A stretch of 64,000 bases of DNA from an uncultured Roseburia sp. (GCA_900550935.1 URUD01000002.1:62001-126000); one strand, 5' to 3'; shown: positions 17,522 to 27,237, counted from the first letter of the stretch. Translations and numbers: made by a program. The notes: generated from the letters alone by a model not told the origin.

Positions 17522-17561
17522 AATACTATATATCATATAATATATTATTGTCAATAGTATT
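17522..17561 (-). promoter_or_regulatory. padR promoter with flanking inverted repeats
   Basis: On the minus strand TTGACA (17549-17554) and TATATA (17527-17532) are 16 bases apart. AATACTAT (17522-17529) and its inverse ATAGTATT (17554-17561) overlap the -10 and -35 ends. Such long-armed repeats are typical of PadR operators, so self-repression is likely. Confidence 0.7.
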
Positions 17562-17565
17562 ATAC

Positions 17566-17594
17566 AAAAAAAGAGAACCCTTTCCAAGGCTCTC
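17566..17594 (-). terminator. Terminator after degV
   Basis: GAGAACC pairs with GGCTCTC with one G-U type pair, followed on the minus strand by seven T residues. It lies 24 bp beyond the DegV stop and upstream of padR. Confidence 0.7.
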
Positions 17595-17617
17595 CCTCTT
17601 TCGTATTATACCCTTTT

Positions 17618-18520
17618 TTATTCTACATCCGCTCTGCGGATGATGCCGACTCCGATCGGGTAAGGTCCGGTGTGCACACCGATCGTCGCTCCGATCTGAT
17701 AGATCGTTATCTCATCGATCCCCAGTCTTTCTTTTACCAGATCTCGAAGCTTCTCCTTAAACCGGCATGCTTCCTCATAGTCATATCCAAATCCGACTGC
17801 AAAACTGTATTCACCAGGTTTTGCGTGTACTTCATCTAAATATTCCTTTAGCATATCAATAACTTTTAACATGGATTTTTCACGGTTTCTGGATATTCCG
17901 GAATTAAAGATCTCTCCTGCTTTTAATGTGATCAGCGGTTTGATCTTTAAAGCACTGCCCGCGATCCCGGCCAGCTTTCCGATCCGTCCGCCGTGTTTTA
18001 AATAGTCAATACTTCCGATTGTAAAGAAGATGCGTCCGCTCTCCCGGATCTCAAGGATACGTTTCACCAGTCTGTCATACTCCCATCCCAGATCACGCAA
18101 ACGACATGCCTCCAAGACATATAAGCCCTGTAAAACAGTATTAACGGTTGCATCGATCACATTGATCCTGGCATCCGGGTACTGCTCTAAGATCATGTCA
18201 CGCGCGGTCGTTGCCGACTGCATAGAACCGCTGAACTTCGTTGTGATGCAGATACAGATCATCGGTACGCCCTGTTTTGCCAATGGCTCGAATACCTGAT
18301 AGTAATCATCTACCGATGGCATTGATGTTTTGGGAAATACATTGGGATGATCTACCATCTTCTGGTAAAACTCCCTGATATCCAGCTCTTCCATCTCTTT
18401 TAGATAGATTTCTCCGTCAAACGAAACATAAAACGGAACGACTTTGATATCCTTTTCTTTCGTCAGTTCTTTTGGCAGATCACAAGAACCATCCGTGATT
18501 ATCTGAATTTTTTCTGGCAT
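17618..18520 (-). CDS. DegV family fatty-acid-binding protein
   Basis: The 300-residue cytoplasmic protein has the DegV marks: IITDGSCDLPKEL at the start, KTSMPSVDDYYQVFE, ITTKFSGSMQSATTARDM, and FTIGSIDYLKHGGRIGKLAG near residue 170. DegV/FakB proteins hold a fatty acid for phosphorylation by a FakA kinase, feeding exogenous fatty acid into phospholipids. No fakA is in the window. AGGAGG precedes the ATG. It lies 11 bp after the DUF1002 gene and may share its transcript. Confidence 0.93.
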   Translation of the reverse strand: MPEKIQIITDGSCDLPKELTKEKDIKVVPFYVSFDGEIYLKEMEELDIREFYQKMVDHPNVFPKTSMPSVDDYYQVFEPLAKQGVPMICICITTKFSGSMQSATTARDMILEQYPDARINVIDATVNTVLQGLYVLEACRLRDLGWEYDRLVKRILEIRESGRIFFTIGSIDYLKHGGRIGKLAGIAGSALKIKPLITLKAGEIFNSGISRNREKSMLKVIDMLKEYLDEVHAKPGEYSFAVGFGYDYEEACRFKEKLRDLVKERLGIDEITIYQIGATIGVHTGPYPIGVGIIRRADVE

Positions 18521-18531
18521 ATTTTTTCCTC

Positions 18532-19503
18532 CTATGAAAACAGATTCTTCATGAAATCTTTAATTCCGGAAAGCAGTCCAGAGAAAAATCCTTTTTCCGA
18601 AATACCGGATAAATCTATTCCGTTTCCATCCTTATAAGAATCATACAGGTTCTTTGCATAATCAACAAGTCCGTCCAGATTGATCCCAAGGGATGTGATC
18701 TTAAGCAGCAGACTCACGATCTGCTGACGTTCTGAATCAGACAGGGTAACATTATATTTCTGACAGGCATCATCGATCGCCGTGTTGATGTCCTCCTCAC
18801 TGGAGAGGTCATTTTCTGCAATGACAGATTTCACATAGGCGATAAATTCCTCAACTTCCTCATCGGAGAGTCCATCAATTGACTGCTCGAGCTGACCTGT
18901 GATAACAAGTTCATTTAATGCCGCATCCACGACATTATCTTCCATCGTCTTTCCGGTCATCTCCTGATATGCTTTTAACACGCCCACCAGTGCAGCGGTA
19001 CCGGAAATACTGCTCGGTCCTGCAATGATGATATTGGCGTCTGTCACGCCAGCTGTTGTCAGAGCGTTTTTATACATTCCGACCGTGCAGTAATTGATGT
19101 TGGTGGTGGAAATATTGATGCCGCTGCCCTTTTCCCCTTCCGCGATCAGAATGGAGGACAATGCCTTGCTGCCAATCTGTGAACTTGAAATATAAGCATC
19201 CAGATACTGATGTTCCTCTGCATTGGTCACATAGACAACATCATAATCTGTAAGATCATCTGCCGGGATCCCCATGATGGAGAGCACCGTTGCCTTCTGT
19301 GCATCCGAAAGATCTGCTCCAAGTGCCAGATATGGCTTATCCTCTTTTGTGATCGTCACATCATCCTTATTTTCGTCCTCGATGACCGTTACATTTCCGG
19401 TGATCGTATCCGTCGTCTCGGTCGCATAAACCGGGACAGCGGATGTGGCCAGAATAGCCGCTGTCAATAACACACTTAAAATTTTTACTGCTCTTCTTTT
19501 CAT
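18532..19503 (-). CDS. DUF1002 secreted protein
   Basis: The 323-residue protein has a signal peptide (MKRRAVKILSVLLTAAILATSAVPVYA) with cleavage expected after the VYA. The DUF1002 body follows, with YLALGADLSDAQKATVLSIM, INISTTNINYCTVGMYKNAL and IIIAGPSSISGTAALVG. The conserved segments suggest an extracellular domain of unknown function common in Firmicutes. I chose the ATG at 19503, which has AGAGGA upstream; the longer reading frame adds 13 polar residues before the signal peptide. It lies 14 bp after the alpha/beta hydrolase gene. Confidence 0.85.
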   Translation of the reverse strand: MKRRAVKILSVLLTAAILATSAVPVYATETTDTITGNVTVIEDENKDDVTITKEDKPYLALGADLSDAQKATVLSIMGIPADDLTDYDVVYVTNAEEHQYLDAYISSSQIGSKALSSILIAEGEKGSGINISTTNINYCTVGMYKNALTTAGVTDANIIIAGPSSISGTAALVGVLKAYQEMTGKTMEDNVVDAALNELVITGQLEQSIDGLSDEEVEEFIAYVKSVIAENDLSSEEDINTAIDDACQKYNVTLSDSERQQIVSLLLKITSLGINLDGLVDYAKNLYDSYKDGNGIDLSGISEKGFFSGLLSGIKDFMKNLFS

Positions 19504-19517
19504 GATAATCCTCTTTC

Positions 19518-20456
19518 CTATGCCAGATGAACATTCAGCCATGCATAGATATCTGCAAATACCTTATCTCTGTCTGTCTCATTTAAGATTTCATGCCTGT
19601 CATCTTCATATAATTTGTATGTAATGTCTTCGATCCCCGCATCTTTCATCTTATGGTATACCTGTTTTACACCCTCTCCGCAGTTTCCTACCGGATCATC
19701 CGCACCGGAAACTAAAAATACCGGCAGATCTTTTGGCATCTTTGCGATATGCTCAGGCTGGTTATCATAATAAACCGCTTCCATCAGTCCATAGTAGCCA
19801 TTTACAGTAAATAAAAACGTACAGCGCGGATCTGCATAATAACGATCCACATGTGCCACATCCTTGGTCAGCCAGCTGTTGGTATGGTCTTTTCCATATA
19901 CGTCATACTTTTTATACGGCTTTCCATAGGAAAGGCTCTGGATAAATTTACTTCTGTAATTCCATCCCCGCACTGCTGCGACCGTCCTGCATAAAAACAT
20001 GCCGAATTTCATCATGAAATCGGATTCACATCCGGTGCCCATGATGATCGCTCCTGCCAGATTCTCATTGTGGATGCAAAGATATTTACGCAGCATATAA
20101 GACCCCATGCTGTGTCCCATCATAAAATACGGAACGCCCGGATTTTCTTTCTGCACCAGTTCACGCAGCTTGTGCATATCCTCGATCAGTGTATCACTTG
20201 GATTTTTTGCAAAATATCCCCACTCGTTTTCACTGCGCACGGATGCACCATGACCCAGATGATCGTGCCCTACAACTAAAATGCCCTGCCCGGTAAGATA
20301 CTCCGCAAACGGACGGTACCGCTCAATATACTCGATCATTCCATGCGTGATCTGTAAGATCGCACAGTAATTTCCATCCTCCGGGATCCATTTGACCGCA
20401 TGGATCATTGTTTCTCCGTTTGCTGATAAAAAACGAAACTGTTCCTCTTTTGCCAT
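19518..20456 (-). CDS. Lysophospholipase-like alpha/beta hydrolase
   Basis: The 312-residue protein is of the serine aminopeptidase/monoacylglycerol lipase class (Hydrolase_4). It shows VVGHDHLGHGAS, the nucleophile elbow FMMGHSMGSYMLRKY (Ser near residue 116), the acid in VFLVSGADDPVGNCG and the late His in YEDDRHEILNE. There is no signal peptide, so it probably acts in the cytoplasm on lysolipids or acylglycerols. An AGGAG site precedes the ATG. Confidence 0.88.
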   Translation of the reverse strand: MAKEEQFRFLSANGETMIHAVKWIPEDGNYCAILQITHGMIEYIERYRPFAEYLTGQGILVVGHDHLGHGASVRSENEWGYFAKNPSDTLIEDMHKLRELVQKENPGVPYFMMGHSMGSYMLRKYLCIHNENLAGAIIMGTGCESDFMMKFGMFLCRTVAAVRGWNYRSKFIQSLSYGKPYKKYDVYGKDHTNSWLTKDVAHVDRYYADPRCTFLFTVNGYYGLMEAVYYDNQPEHIAKMPKDLPVFLVSGADDPVGNCGEGVKQVYHKMKDAGIEDITYKLYEDDRHEILNETDRDKVFADIYAWLNVHLA

Positions 20457-20485
20457 ATTTATACTCTCCTGTCCCTTATTTGTTC

Positions 20486-21436
20486 TCAGATCTGGTCTGC
20501 CGCCTGCTGTAAATCCAGAAAAATGGTCTCCAGCTCATCCGTATTTTTCTTCTGTTCTTCTAATTCTTCCTGTACAGCATGAAGCTGCGCACTGATCTCC
20601 CCCTGCAGTTTTAAAAATTCCTCTCCTGCCACTTTTAACACATCACTTCCGCCTACCATATCCGCAGCCACGGTCTCATGCAGATTGATCTGTCCTCCCT
20701 CATAGGCAGATAAGGTCTGCACGGCACCGCTGTATAATTTGCCGATCACCTTGGTGCACTCTTTAAACTGTGTGTTTAAATTCTGTATCTGTTCCTCAAA
20801 CTGCTTTAACAGGGCATCTGTCTCCTGTTTCTTTTCCGCTAACCCAGCTGCTGCTGCCTCATATTTCTCGGAAAATGACCGTACTTCCTCTGCCGCCTCG
20901 ACGAATTTCAGTCCGGACTCTCCCATTCTTCCTGCCTCGATCGCTGCATCCAGTGCCAGAACTCCCATATTCTTGGAAAATTCTCTCATCTGCGCGATCA
21001 TCTCTTTTTCTTCTTCCTGTGACTGCTGCATTGTTTCTTTGATCTTCACCGCTTCCTCTGCAACCGGTGCATAGCCTCTGTGCTGCTCGAGCAGTGCAGA
21101 CATTGTCTCATTCTGCTGTTTTAACTGTCCCAGGAAAACAGAATGTGTCGCATCAAAGGATTCTACTGCATTATTTACCTTCATCATTGATCTATGCACA
21201 CTCTCTGCCGCCTCATTGTTATTTTCAACCAGCTCTTTTGCTTCTGTGATGTTCTTTGTAGTTTCTTCCATATGCTGTAAGATCTGCGCACGCCCGGCTG
21301 CAATGTCTGCAAACTGCTCATCCACATTTGCTTTGGCACTGCGCAGTTCTTTCATTACATTATCTTTTTTCCGGTTCTGTTCTTTTAACTCTGCGATTTC
21401 ATCTTCTAATAACTGTTTTTTTCCACCAAATACCAT
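20486..21436 (-). CDS. Soluble chemoreceptor-like coiled-coil protein
   Basis: The 316-residue protein is almost entirely helical coiled coil. Its middle (GVLALDAAIEAGRMGESGLKF followed by VEAAEEVRSFSEKY) matches the signalling hairpin of methyl-accepting chemotaxis proteins. No membrane segment or sensor domain is visible and the hairpin is degenerate. It may be a cytoplasmic receptor relic, a partner of flagellar chemotaxis, or an unrelated coiled-coil scaffold. I take the ATG at 21436, since AGGAA lies just before it; an upstream GTG would sit inside that site. Confidence 0.6.
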   Translation of the reverse strand: MVFGGKKQLLEDEIAELKEQNRKKDNVMKELRSAKANVDEQFADIAAGRAQILQHMEETTKNITEAKELVENNNEAAESVHRSMMKVNNAVESFDATHSVFLGQLKQQNETMSALLEQHRGYAPVAEEAVKIKETMQQSQEEEKEMIAQMREFSKNMGVLALDAAIEAGRMGESGLKFVEAAEEVRSFSEKYEAAAAGLAEKKQETDALLKQFEEQIQNLNTQFKECTKVIGKLYSGAVQTLSAYEGGQINLHETVAADMVGGSDVLKVAGEEFLKLQGEISAQLHAVQEELEEQKKNTDELETIFLDLQQAADQI

Positions 21437-21461
21437 TGTTTTCCTCACATTCCGTTTCGAA

Positions 21462-23219
21462 TCACTGATAGTTTTTTATGATAAGCTGTACGGTCTCATT
21501 GCCCTGATAGCTGTTGATCTCCGGGTAATAGATGAGCGACATGCGGACTGCATTCTGCCTGCCCGAAAAAGCACGCTCCACTTCGGATGCGCCATATTTT
21601 TTGCTGTAATACTCCACAAATGCCTCCGTATTTCCAAAATATACCGCCTGCACTCTGTTTCCCTGTGTTGTCCGTAATGTTAGCTTTAACACATTTTTGT
21701 TTTTTCCAACCAGTGTCATCTGTTCGATCGCGATGTTCTTATCTGCAAACTGGGGTTTGATATTGCCCTTTCCAAACGGTTCTAACAGATCCATTTCCCG
21801 GATCAGGGAAAGATCCGGATAGTCTGCCGGCATCGGAACATCTATTTTTATCTTAGGAATAAAATCCTCTTCTGTCAATTCACAGCACATATTTATTTTT
21901 TCCCGGAACAACGCTACATTTTCCTCAGGAAGCGACAGTCCTGCCGCCATCGGATGTCCGCCAAACCGGGCAAACAGTTCCTGACATTTGCACAGTTCCT
22001 CATACATGGAATATGTCTCAATGGAACGCCCGGAACCTTTAACCATGTCCTCGCTCCTTGTCAGGACAAATACCGGTTTATGATATTGTTCCCGGATCCG
22101 CCCTGCAATAATCCCGGCAAGACTCTCATGGACTTCAGGAAGGTAAATGACAAGAACTTTTTCTCCGACCTTTCCCTTTTCCACTTCTTCTATCGCAAGT
22201 TCCACGCCCTCTGCGGTCATGTCCTTTCTCTGTGCGTTTAATTCCACCAGTTCTGCAGCAATCTCTGCCGCCCGTTTCACATCCTGCTCCAGAAATAACT
22301 GAAGTGCGATCTTTGCGGTTTCAAGTCTGCCGCTCGCATTGATGCAGGGACCTAACACAAATCCGAAATGATAGGCATTGATCTGTCCAAATTCCAGATG
22401 GTTCTGTAAGATCAGCGCACGCATCCCGACATTTTTCGTGTTCTGGATCCGTTTCAGCCCCTCTTTTACCAAAATACGGTTTTCATCCGTCAGATCCATC
22501 ACATCTCCTACCGTGGCAAAGGCGACATTTTCCAGAAATACATCTGCCTCCACCACCGGCACATTACATTTTTCATACAACAGCTGTATGATCTTCCACG
22601 CAACTGCCGCACCGCAGAGCTCTTGATACGGATATCTGCACTCTGCCTGTTTTGGATCTACGATGGCATCCGCCACGCTTCTTTTATAGGTACGTGTCCC
22701 ATTTTCTTCCACATAAGGGATCTCATGATGATCCGTCACCAGAACTGTCATACCGCACGATTTTGCATAGGCGATCTCATCCATCGCCGCGATCCCGTTG
22801 TCACAGGTAACGATCGTGTCCACACCCGCTTCCTTTGCACAGGTGATCAGTCTCTCATTGATCCCATACCCATCTTTCATGCGATCCGGGATCTGCGTGT
22901 CCGCATCTCCCCCACACCGCCTGATGCCCTGATGTAAGATATAAGTTGACATCACACCATCAATATCATAATCCCCGATGATCCTTATCTTTTCCTTCTG
23001 TCTGATCTTCTCAGCAAGCAGATCCGTAAGCAGGTCTGCATCCTTTAACAGATGCGGATCATATAGTTCGTCCGGTCCGCCATGCAGATATTTCTGGATT
23101 GCATCTTCTCCGATGACATTCCGATTGCGTATCACACGCGCCGTCACCGGATGAATGCAAAACCGTCTGGCAATCTGTTCAAAGTCTGCCCCTTTTTGTA
23201 TGATAACCCATTTTTCCAT
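21462..23219 (-). CDS. recJ: Single-stranded-DNA-specific exonuclease RecJ
   Basis: The 585-residue DHH phosphoesterase shows IRIIGDYDIDGVMSTYIL (motif I), TIVTCDNGIAAMDEI, VLVTDHHEIPYV (the DHH motif), the DHHA1 block with GSGRSIETYSMYEEL and RFGGHPMAAGLSLPEE, and a C-terminal OB-like domain. RecJ degrades single-stranded DNA 5' to 3' in recombination and repair. Its 585 residues are near the short end for the family. It is followed 15 bp upstream by truA in the same direction. Confidence 0.9.
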   Translation of the reverse strand: MEKWVIIQKGADFEQIARRFCIHPVTARVIRNRNVIGEDAIQKYLHGGPDELYDPHLLKDADLLTDLLAEKIRQKEKIRIIGDYDIDGVMSTYILHQGIRRCGGDADTQIPDRMKDGYGINERLITCAKEAGVDTIVTCDNGIAAMDEIAYAKSCGMTVLVTDHHEIPYVEENGTRTYKRSVADAIVDPKQAECRYPYQELCGAAVAWKIIQLLYEKCNVPVVEADVFLENVAFATVGDVMDLTDENRILVKEGLKRIQNTKNVGMRALILQNHLEFGQINAYHFGFVLGPCINASGRLETAKIALQLFLEQDVKRAAEIAAELVELNAQRKDMTAEGVELAIEEVEKGKVGEKVLVIYLPEVHESLAGIIAGRIREQYHKPVFVLTRSEDMVKGSGRSIETYSMYEELCKCQELFARFGGHPMAAGLSLPEENVALFREKINMCCELTEEDFIPKIKIDVPMPADYPDLSLIREMDLLEPFGKGNIKPQFADKNIAIEQMTLVGKNKNVLKLTLRTTQGNRVQAVYFGNTEAFVEYYSKKYGASEVERAFSGRQNAVRMSLIYYPEINSYQGNETVQLIIKNYQ

Positions 23220-23234
23220 TTTGTAAGTTCTTTC

Positions 23235-23969
23235 TTAATATGTTACCTGATATAGTATAAGACCGCATGCCGGTGCCGTATAGCCCGCTGCCATCCGGTC
23301 TTTCTGTTCTAACATGTCTGCAATTTCTTCCGGTGCCCTTCTTCCGTCTCCGATCTCGATCAGTGTTCCGGTTAAGATGCGCACCATGTTCTGTAAAAAT
23401 CCGTTTCCGGTATAATAGATGCGAAGCTCTCCCTCCTGTTGTTCAAACCGTATCTCATAGATTGTGCGCACCGTGGACTTTTTCATTTTCCGGTTACCGC
23501 AGAATGAACGGAAATCATGTGTTCCAGTGAGATAGGAGGCCGCCTGCTGCATCCTGCCAATGTCTAATATCTGCGGATGATCATAAACATATCTGCGCTC
23601 AAACACATTTGGGATCGCACTGGTATGGATCCGGTAACAGTAGGTCTTTTTCACCGCCTGATACCTGCTGTGAAACCGTTCGTCTACTGCTTCTACTGAC
23701 ACCACCGCAATGTCTTCCGGCAGATACTGATTGACATAGGAGAGGATCTCTTCTTCCGTCTTATCTCCGTCCCAGTGGAAATTTGCTACCTGCCCGCATG
23801 CGTGCACGCCTGCATCCGTCCTCCCGGAACCAATGAGGTCAATCTCACATCCTGTCATTTTTGTCAGCACATCCTCGATCTTGCCCTGTATGGTCAGATC
23901 TGTCGTATGCTGTCCCTGCCATCCCTTATATCTGGTTCCATCATACTGAATGGTAAGTTTATAATTCAT
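23235..23969 (-). CDS. truA: tRNA pseudouridine(38-40) synthase TruA
   Basis: The 244-residue protein has the TruA signatures KLTIQYDGTRYKGWQ, the catalytic Asp in LIGSGRTDAGVHACGQVANF, FHSRYQAVKKTYCYRI and GNGFLQNMVRILTGTLIEIG. It modifies uridines 38-40 in the tRNA anticodon stem. The start at 23969 is chosen because the protein then begins in the family position (MNYKLT) with GAGG upstream; the longer frame adds 27 unrelated residues. Confidence 0.94.
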   Translation of the reverse strand: MNYKLTIQYDGTRYKGWQGQHTTDLTIQGKIEDVLTKMTGCEIDLIGSGRTDAGVHACGQVANFHWDGDKTEEEILSYVNQYLPEDIAVVSVEAVDERFHSRYQAVKKTYCYRIHTSAIPNVFERRYVYDHPQILDIGRMQQAASYLTGTHDFRSFCGNRKMKKSTVRTIYEIRFEQQEGELRIYYTGNGFLQNMVRILTGTLIEIGDGRRAPEEIADMLEQKDRMAAGYTAPACGLILYQVTY

Positions 23970-24056
23970 ATGTTCCTCATTTCTTTTTCCATGATCACAA
24001 AAAATGTAATCATTCAATTTTATCATAACACAAAAAGCCGGAAAATCCAAGAAGGG

Positions 24057-25319
24057 TTACACCAATTCTGCCAGCCTTGCAACCGCTACATAGATCTCCG
24101 AGATCCGGTACCAGGTCTTGTAATCAATGACTCCCGTCACCGGCAGTCCAAAGATCCTCTGAAACGCCTCTACTGCCCCTCTTGTAGCGGTACCATAAAT
24201 ACCGTCCGGCGTGATCGTCGGTATCGCCGGATAGGAACGGGAAATACGTGCCAGTTCCTCCTGTATCTGCCGCACCTTCTCTCCGGTCGCCCCCACCGAA
24301 AGATCGACTCCCGGCCAGGAAGCCGGAATACCAGAAACTTCTTCCGCCGTATTGATAAACATACTACTTCCATAATAATAGCGTATGATCTCGATCGTAC
24401 TGTAATTCTGATCCCCTAAGAACTTACTTCCCCACTGACTCAGCCAGTTGCTGCAGATCACCCGCTCACCATCACAGTACTGAGTTAAGATCGGCTGTCT
24501 GACATTCGGTCTCGACAGATAATTCTGGAACATCTCATCCACGATGTCGGATATGTTGCGGAAGATATTCCTGCCATATACGAATTTCTGATCAAATGCT
24601 GTTGATGTGGTGATCGTGAAATTATAACCTTTATTACGATACCATTCCGTATACACCCGGTTTAATGTAAAAGACATGATTGCAAGTATATTGGCGCGAA
24701 TCGTGTTCTCCGGCCAGGTCGAATAGATCTCGCTGGATGCAACGTTTTTGATGTAGTCTTTGTAACGGACATAGTAATCCCTTGCTGCCGTATCAGTCGG
24801 CGGTCCGTCATGGACGATCACATACTCCGGTATCACCACCCTGCTTAGTACAATCTCACCGGTTTCCGTGACCGGTTTTATCTCGGATTCTGCGATCTTT
24901 GGCGGGAAATCTCCCCACAGTGTGTTGACCGGTATCACAATGTTATCTATTGATCTCGTTGGCGATCCTACCTCTTCCATCCGGATCTCCTGAAGCGACA
25001 CTTCATTCGAAAACACTTCAATTCCTGAGACATTGACCGTACGAAATCCCTCCGCAGTAACTGACACGGTGTATTGTGAAAATGGCTGGTTTTCTCCCGG
25101 TTCCATAGAGTACTCGAGTGGAGGCGCAGCAAGCGCAATCTGTTCGGACATCCCAGAATCATCCGTTGTTACCTCCTCTACACTGCTTTCCGGGTCCCCG
25201 GAATAGGAAATGGTTATGGTTGCATTCTGGATCGGCACATTGCTTCCACGTGCTACCACCTGCACTTTTAGCGCTCCTTCATCGATCTGATCATTCGGTG
25301 TTACGGTATTATCTGACAT
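24057..25319 (-). CDS. SpoIID/LytB-like protein with C-terminal peptidoglycan-binding domain
   Basis: The 420-residue protein begins with an Ig-like or carboxypeptidase-regulatory-like segment (about 15-130, with VSVTAEGFRTVNVSGIEVFS). The middle (about 190-330) resembles SpoIID/LytB: VASSEIYSTWPENTIRANIL and IMSFTLNRVYTEWYRNKGYN. The C-terminal 70 residues form a PG_binding_1 domain (VRQIQEELARISRSY, DGIYGTATRGAVEAFQRIFG). No signal peptide is visible, which is odd for a wall protein. It may be a spore-cortex or forespore-engulfment factor. The start is uncertain: ATG 25319 has a weak GAGG, and other in-frame ATGs lie upstream. Confidence 0.7.
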   Translation of the reverse strand: MSDNTVTPNDQIDEGALKVQVVARGSNVPIQNATITISYSGDPESSVEEVTTDDSGMSEQIALAAPPLEYSMEPGENQPFSQYTVSVTAEGFRTVNVSGIEVFSNEVSLQEIRMEEVGSPTRSIDNIVIPVNTLWGDFPPKIAESEIKPVTETGEIVLSRVVIPEYVIVHDGPPTDTAARDYYVRYKDYIKNVASSEIYSTWPENTIRANILAIMSFTLNRVYTEWYRNKGYNFTITTSTAFDQKFVYGRNIFRNISDIVDEMFQNYLSRPNVRQPILTQYCDGERVICSNWLSQWGSKFLGDQNYSTIEIIRYYYGSSMFINTAEEVSGIPASWPGVDLSVGATGEKVRQIQEELARISRSYPAIPTITPDGIYGTATRGAVEAFQRIFGLPVTGVIDYKTWYRISEIYVAVARLAELV

Positions 25320-25379
25320 AAACAACCTCATAATTTCATTGGTATAGTTTATGCACGCCCGTAACATAAGTTCACAACT

Positions 25380-25403
25380 TTCTATCCTCAGATACGCGGT
25401 TTT
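25380..25403. repeat. Long-range inverted repeat, copy A (just after glmS)
   Basis: A 24-base sequence with core AGATACGCGGTTTT starts 20 bp past the glmS stop codon. It matches, in inverted orientation and at 22 of 24 positions, a segment upstream of the glmS ribozyme (27463-27486). In glmS mRNA the two arms could pair over all 24 positions if two G-U pairs are counted. Confidence 0.7.
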
Positions 25404-25422
25404 CCCACCACATAACAACTTT

Positions 25423-27237
25423 TTACTCCACCGTTACTACCTTTGCCAGGTTTCTTGGCTTATCTACATCAAATCCCTTATCGGATGACACATAATATGC
25501 AAGTAACTGTAATGCAACCGATGCCGGCATTACCATAAATTCATCCTGCATGTCCGGCAGTAAGAAGGTATCATATAAGTCCTTCACATCTGTAGCAAGC
25601 CCTTCTTTGATGAAAAGCACAATATCTGCTCCACGGGATTTTACTTCCTTGATGTTTGAAAGCTCTTTTGACATTAATTTTTCCTGTGTCACTGCTGCAA
25701 CAACCGGAGTATCCTGTGTGATCAGCGCGATCGGACCATGTTTTAATTCTCCTGACGCATATGCTTCAGAGTGAATATAGGAAACCTCCTTTAATTTGAG
25801 AGAACCCTCTAATAAGATCGAATAATCCAGTCCTCGTCCGATCATAAACAGATCTTTTGCTGACAGTACTTTTCCGGCTACCACATGGATATCCCTACGC
25901 TTTTCGAGCACTTTTTTCATCACATCCGGTGTTCTCTGTAATTCCCGGATAAAACTCTGTGTCTGTGCCGTATCGTAAATACCACGAAGCTGTGCCATTT
26001 TTGCCACGATCAGGTAAAAGATGGACAACTGTGTCGTATATGCCTTGGTACTTGCAACCGCGATCTCAGGTCCTGCATTGGTATAAAGTACATAATCGCT
26101 CTCTCTTGCAATAGAAGATCCTTTGACATTGATGATGGAAAGACATTTTGCACCACGGCGTTTTGCATATTTTACTGCCTCAAGTGTATCAATAGTCTCT
26201 CCTGACTGTGATACTGCGATCACCAGTGATTTCTCATCAATGACCGGATCCGAATACATAAATTCTGATGCCATATCCACATCAATGTGCATATGCAGGA
26301 TGGATTTTACCAGTGCCTGTGCCACTAATCCAGCGTGCATTGCAGTACCGCATGCAATGATATTGACTCTCTCACACCCGGTAAATAAAGAATCCGGAAT
26401 CCCATCTGCTGTAAAGTCCGGCAATCCGCTCACGATCCGCGATTCGATGGTACGTTTTACCGCATCCGGCTGCTCCATGATCTCTTTTTCCATATAGAAC
26501 GGATATCCGTTTTTTCCCGCACTGTTTAACTCCCAGTCCGCGGTCAGATATTCCGGTTCTTTTTTGTTTCCTTCAAAATCCTTAAGACTGATGCCATCGT
26601 TTCTCATCTCTAAGATGTGATACTCCGGTACAACAAAGTACTGGTTGGTAAAACGGCACAGTGCGGTCAGATCGGATGCTAACATCGCGCCCTCTTTACA
26701 GTAGGTTGCTACGATCGGGCTGACATTTCTGGTGGAATAAATCACACCTTCCCGGTCTGCAAACATGATCACAAGTGCAAAAGTTCCCTTTAATTTACGA
26801 ACGGTCTTTTTGATCGCTTCTTCTGGATTGCCCTGATAAAAATGGTTGAGCAGTGCAGCTACCACTTCACTGTCCGTCTCGGATCTTAACTGATCTGCCA
26901 GATCATAGTCTGCGATCAGTTCTCTGTAATTTTCAATGATACCATTATGCACAAGCGTAACTTTTCCTACCTGATGCGGATGTGCATTGGTATCATTTAC
27001 GCCACCGTGGGTTGCCCATCTCGTATGGCCGATTCCGCAGATTGCTTTTTCTGCCTGATCCTTACATTTTTCACGCAGATCTCTGACACGTCCTGCACGT
27101 TTATACACCTGGATCTCATGTGCTTCCATAACTGCGATTCCTGCACTGTCATAGCCACGATACTCTAACAGTTCCAAGGCATCCAGTAATACCTCTTTTA
27201 CGTTTTCACTTCCTGTATAACCTATAATTCCACACAT
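25423..27237 (-). CDS. glmS: Glutamine-fructose-6-phosphate aminotransferase (isomerizing)
   Basis: The 604-residue enzyme makes glucosamine-6-phosphate, the first step to UDP-GlcNAc and peptidoglycan. The N-terminal glutaminase domain begins MCGIIGYTG with the catalytic Cys at residue 2, followed by ELLEYRGYDSAGIAV and HTRWATHGG. Two SIS isomerase domains follow, with SQSGETIDTLEAVKYAKRRG, AVASTKAYTTQL and HGPIALI. The C-terminus DVDKPRNLAKVVTVE is canonical. The start at 27237 is fixed by the need for Cys at position 2 and by the GAGGA site. A glmS ribozyme in the leader gives feedback control. Confidence 0.97.
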   Translation of the reverse strand: MCGIIGYTGSENVKEVLLDALELLEYRGYDSAGIAVMEAHEIQVYKRAGRVRDLREKCKDQAEKAICGIGHTRWATHGGVNDTNAHPHQVGKVTLVHNGIIENYRELIADYDLADQLRSETDSEVVAALLNHFYQGNPEEAIKKTVRKLKGTFALVIMFADREGVIYSTRNVSPIVATYCKEGAMLASDLTALCRFTNQYFVVPEYHILEMRNDGISLKDFEGNKKEPEYLTADWELNSAGKNGYPFYMEKEIMEQPDAVKRTIESRIVSGLPDFTADGIPDSLFTGCERVNIIACGTAMHAGLVAQALVKSILHMHIDVDMASEFMYSDPVIDEKSLVIAVSQSGETIDTLEAVKYAKRRGAKCLSIINVKGSSIARESDYVLYTNAGPEIAVASTKAYTTQLSIFYLIVAKMAQLRGIYDTAQTQSFIRELQRTPDVMKKVLEKRRDIHVVAGKVLSAKDLFMIGRGLDYSILLEGSLKLKEVSYIHSEAYASGELKHGPIALITQDTPVVAAVTQEKLMSKELSNIKEVKSRGADIVLFIKEGLATDVKDLYDTFLLPDMQDEFMVMPASVALQLLAYYVSSDKGFDVDKPRNLAKVVTVE

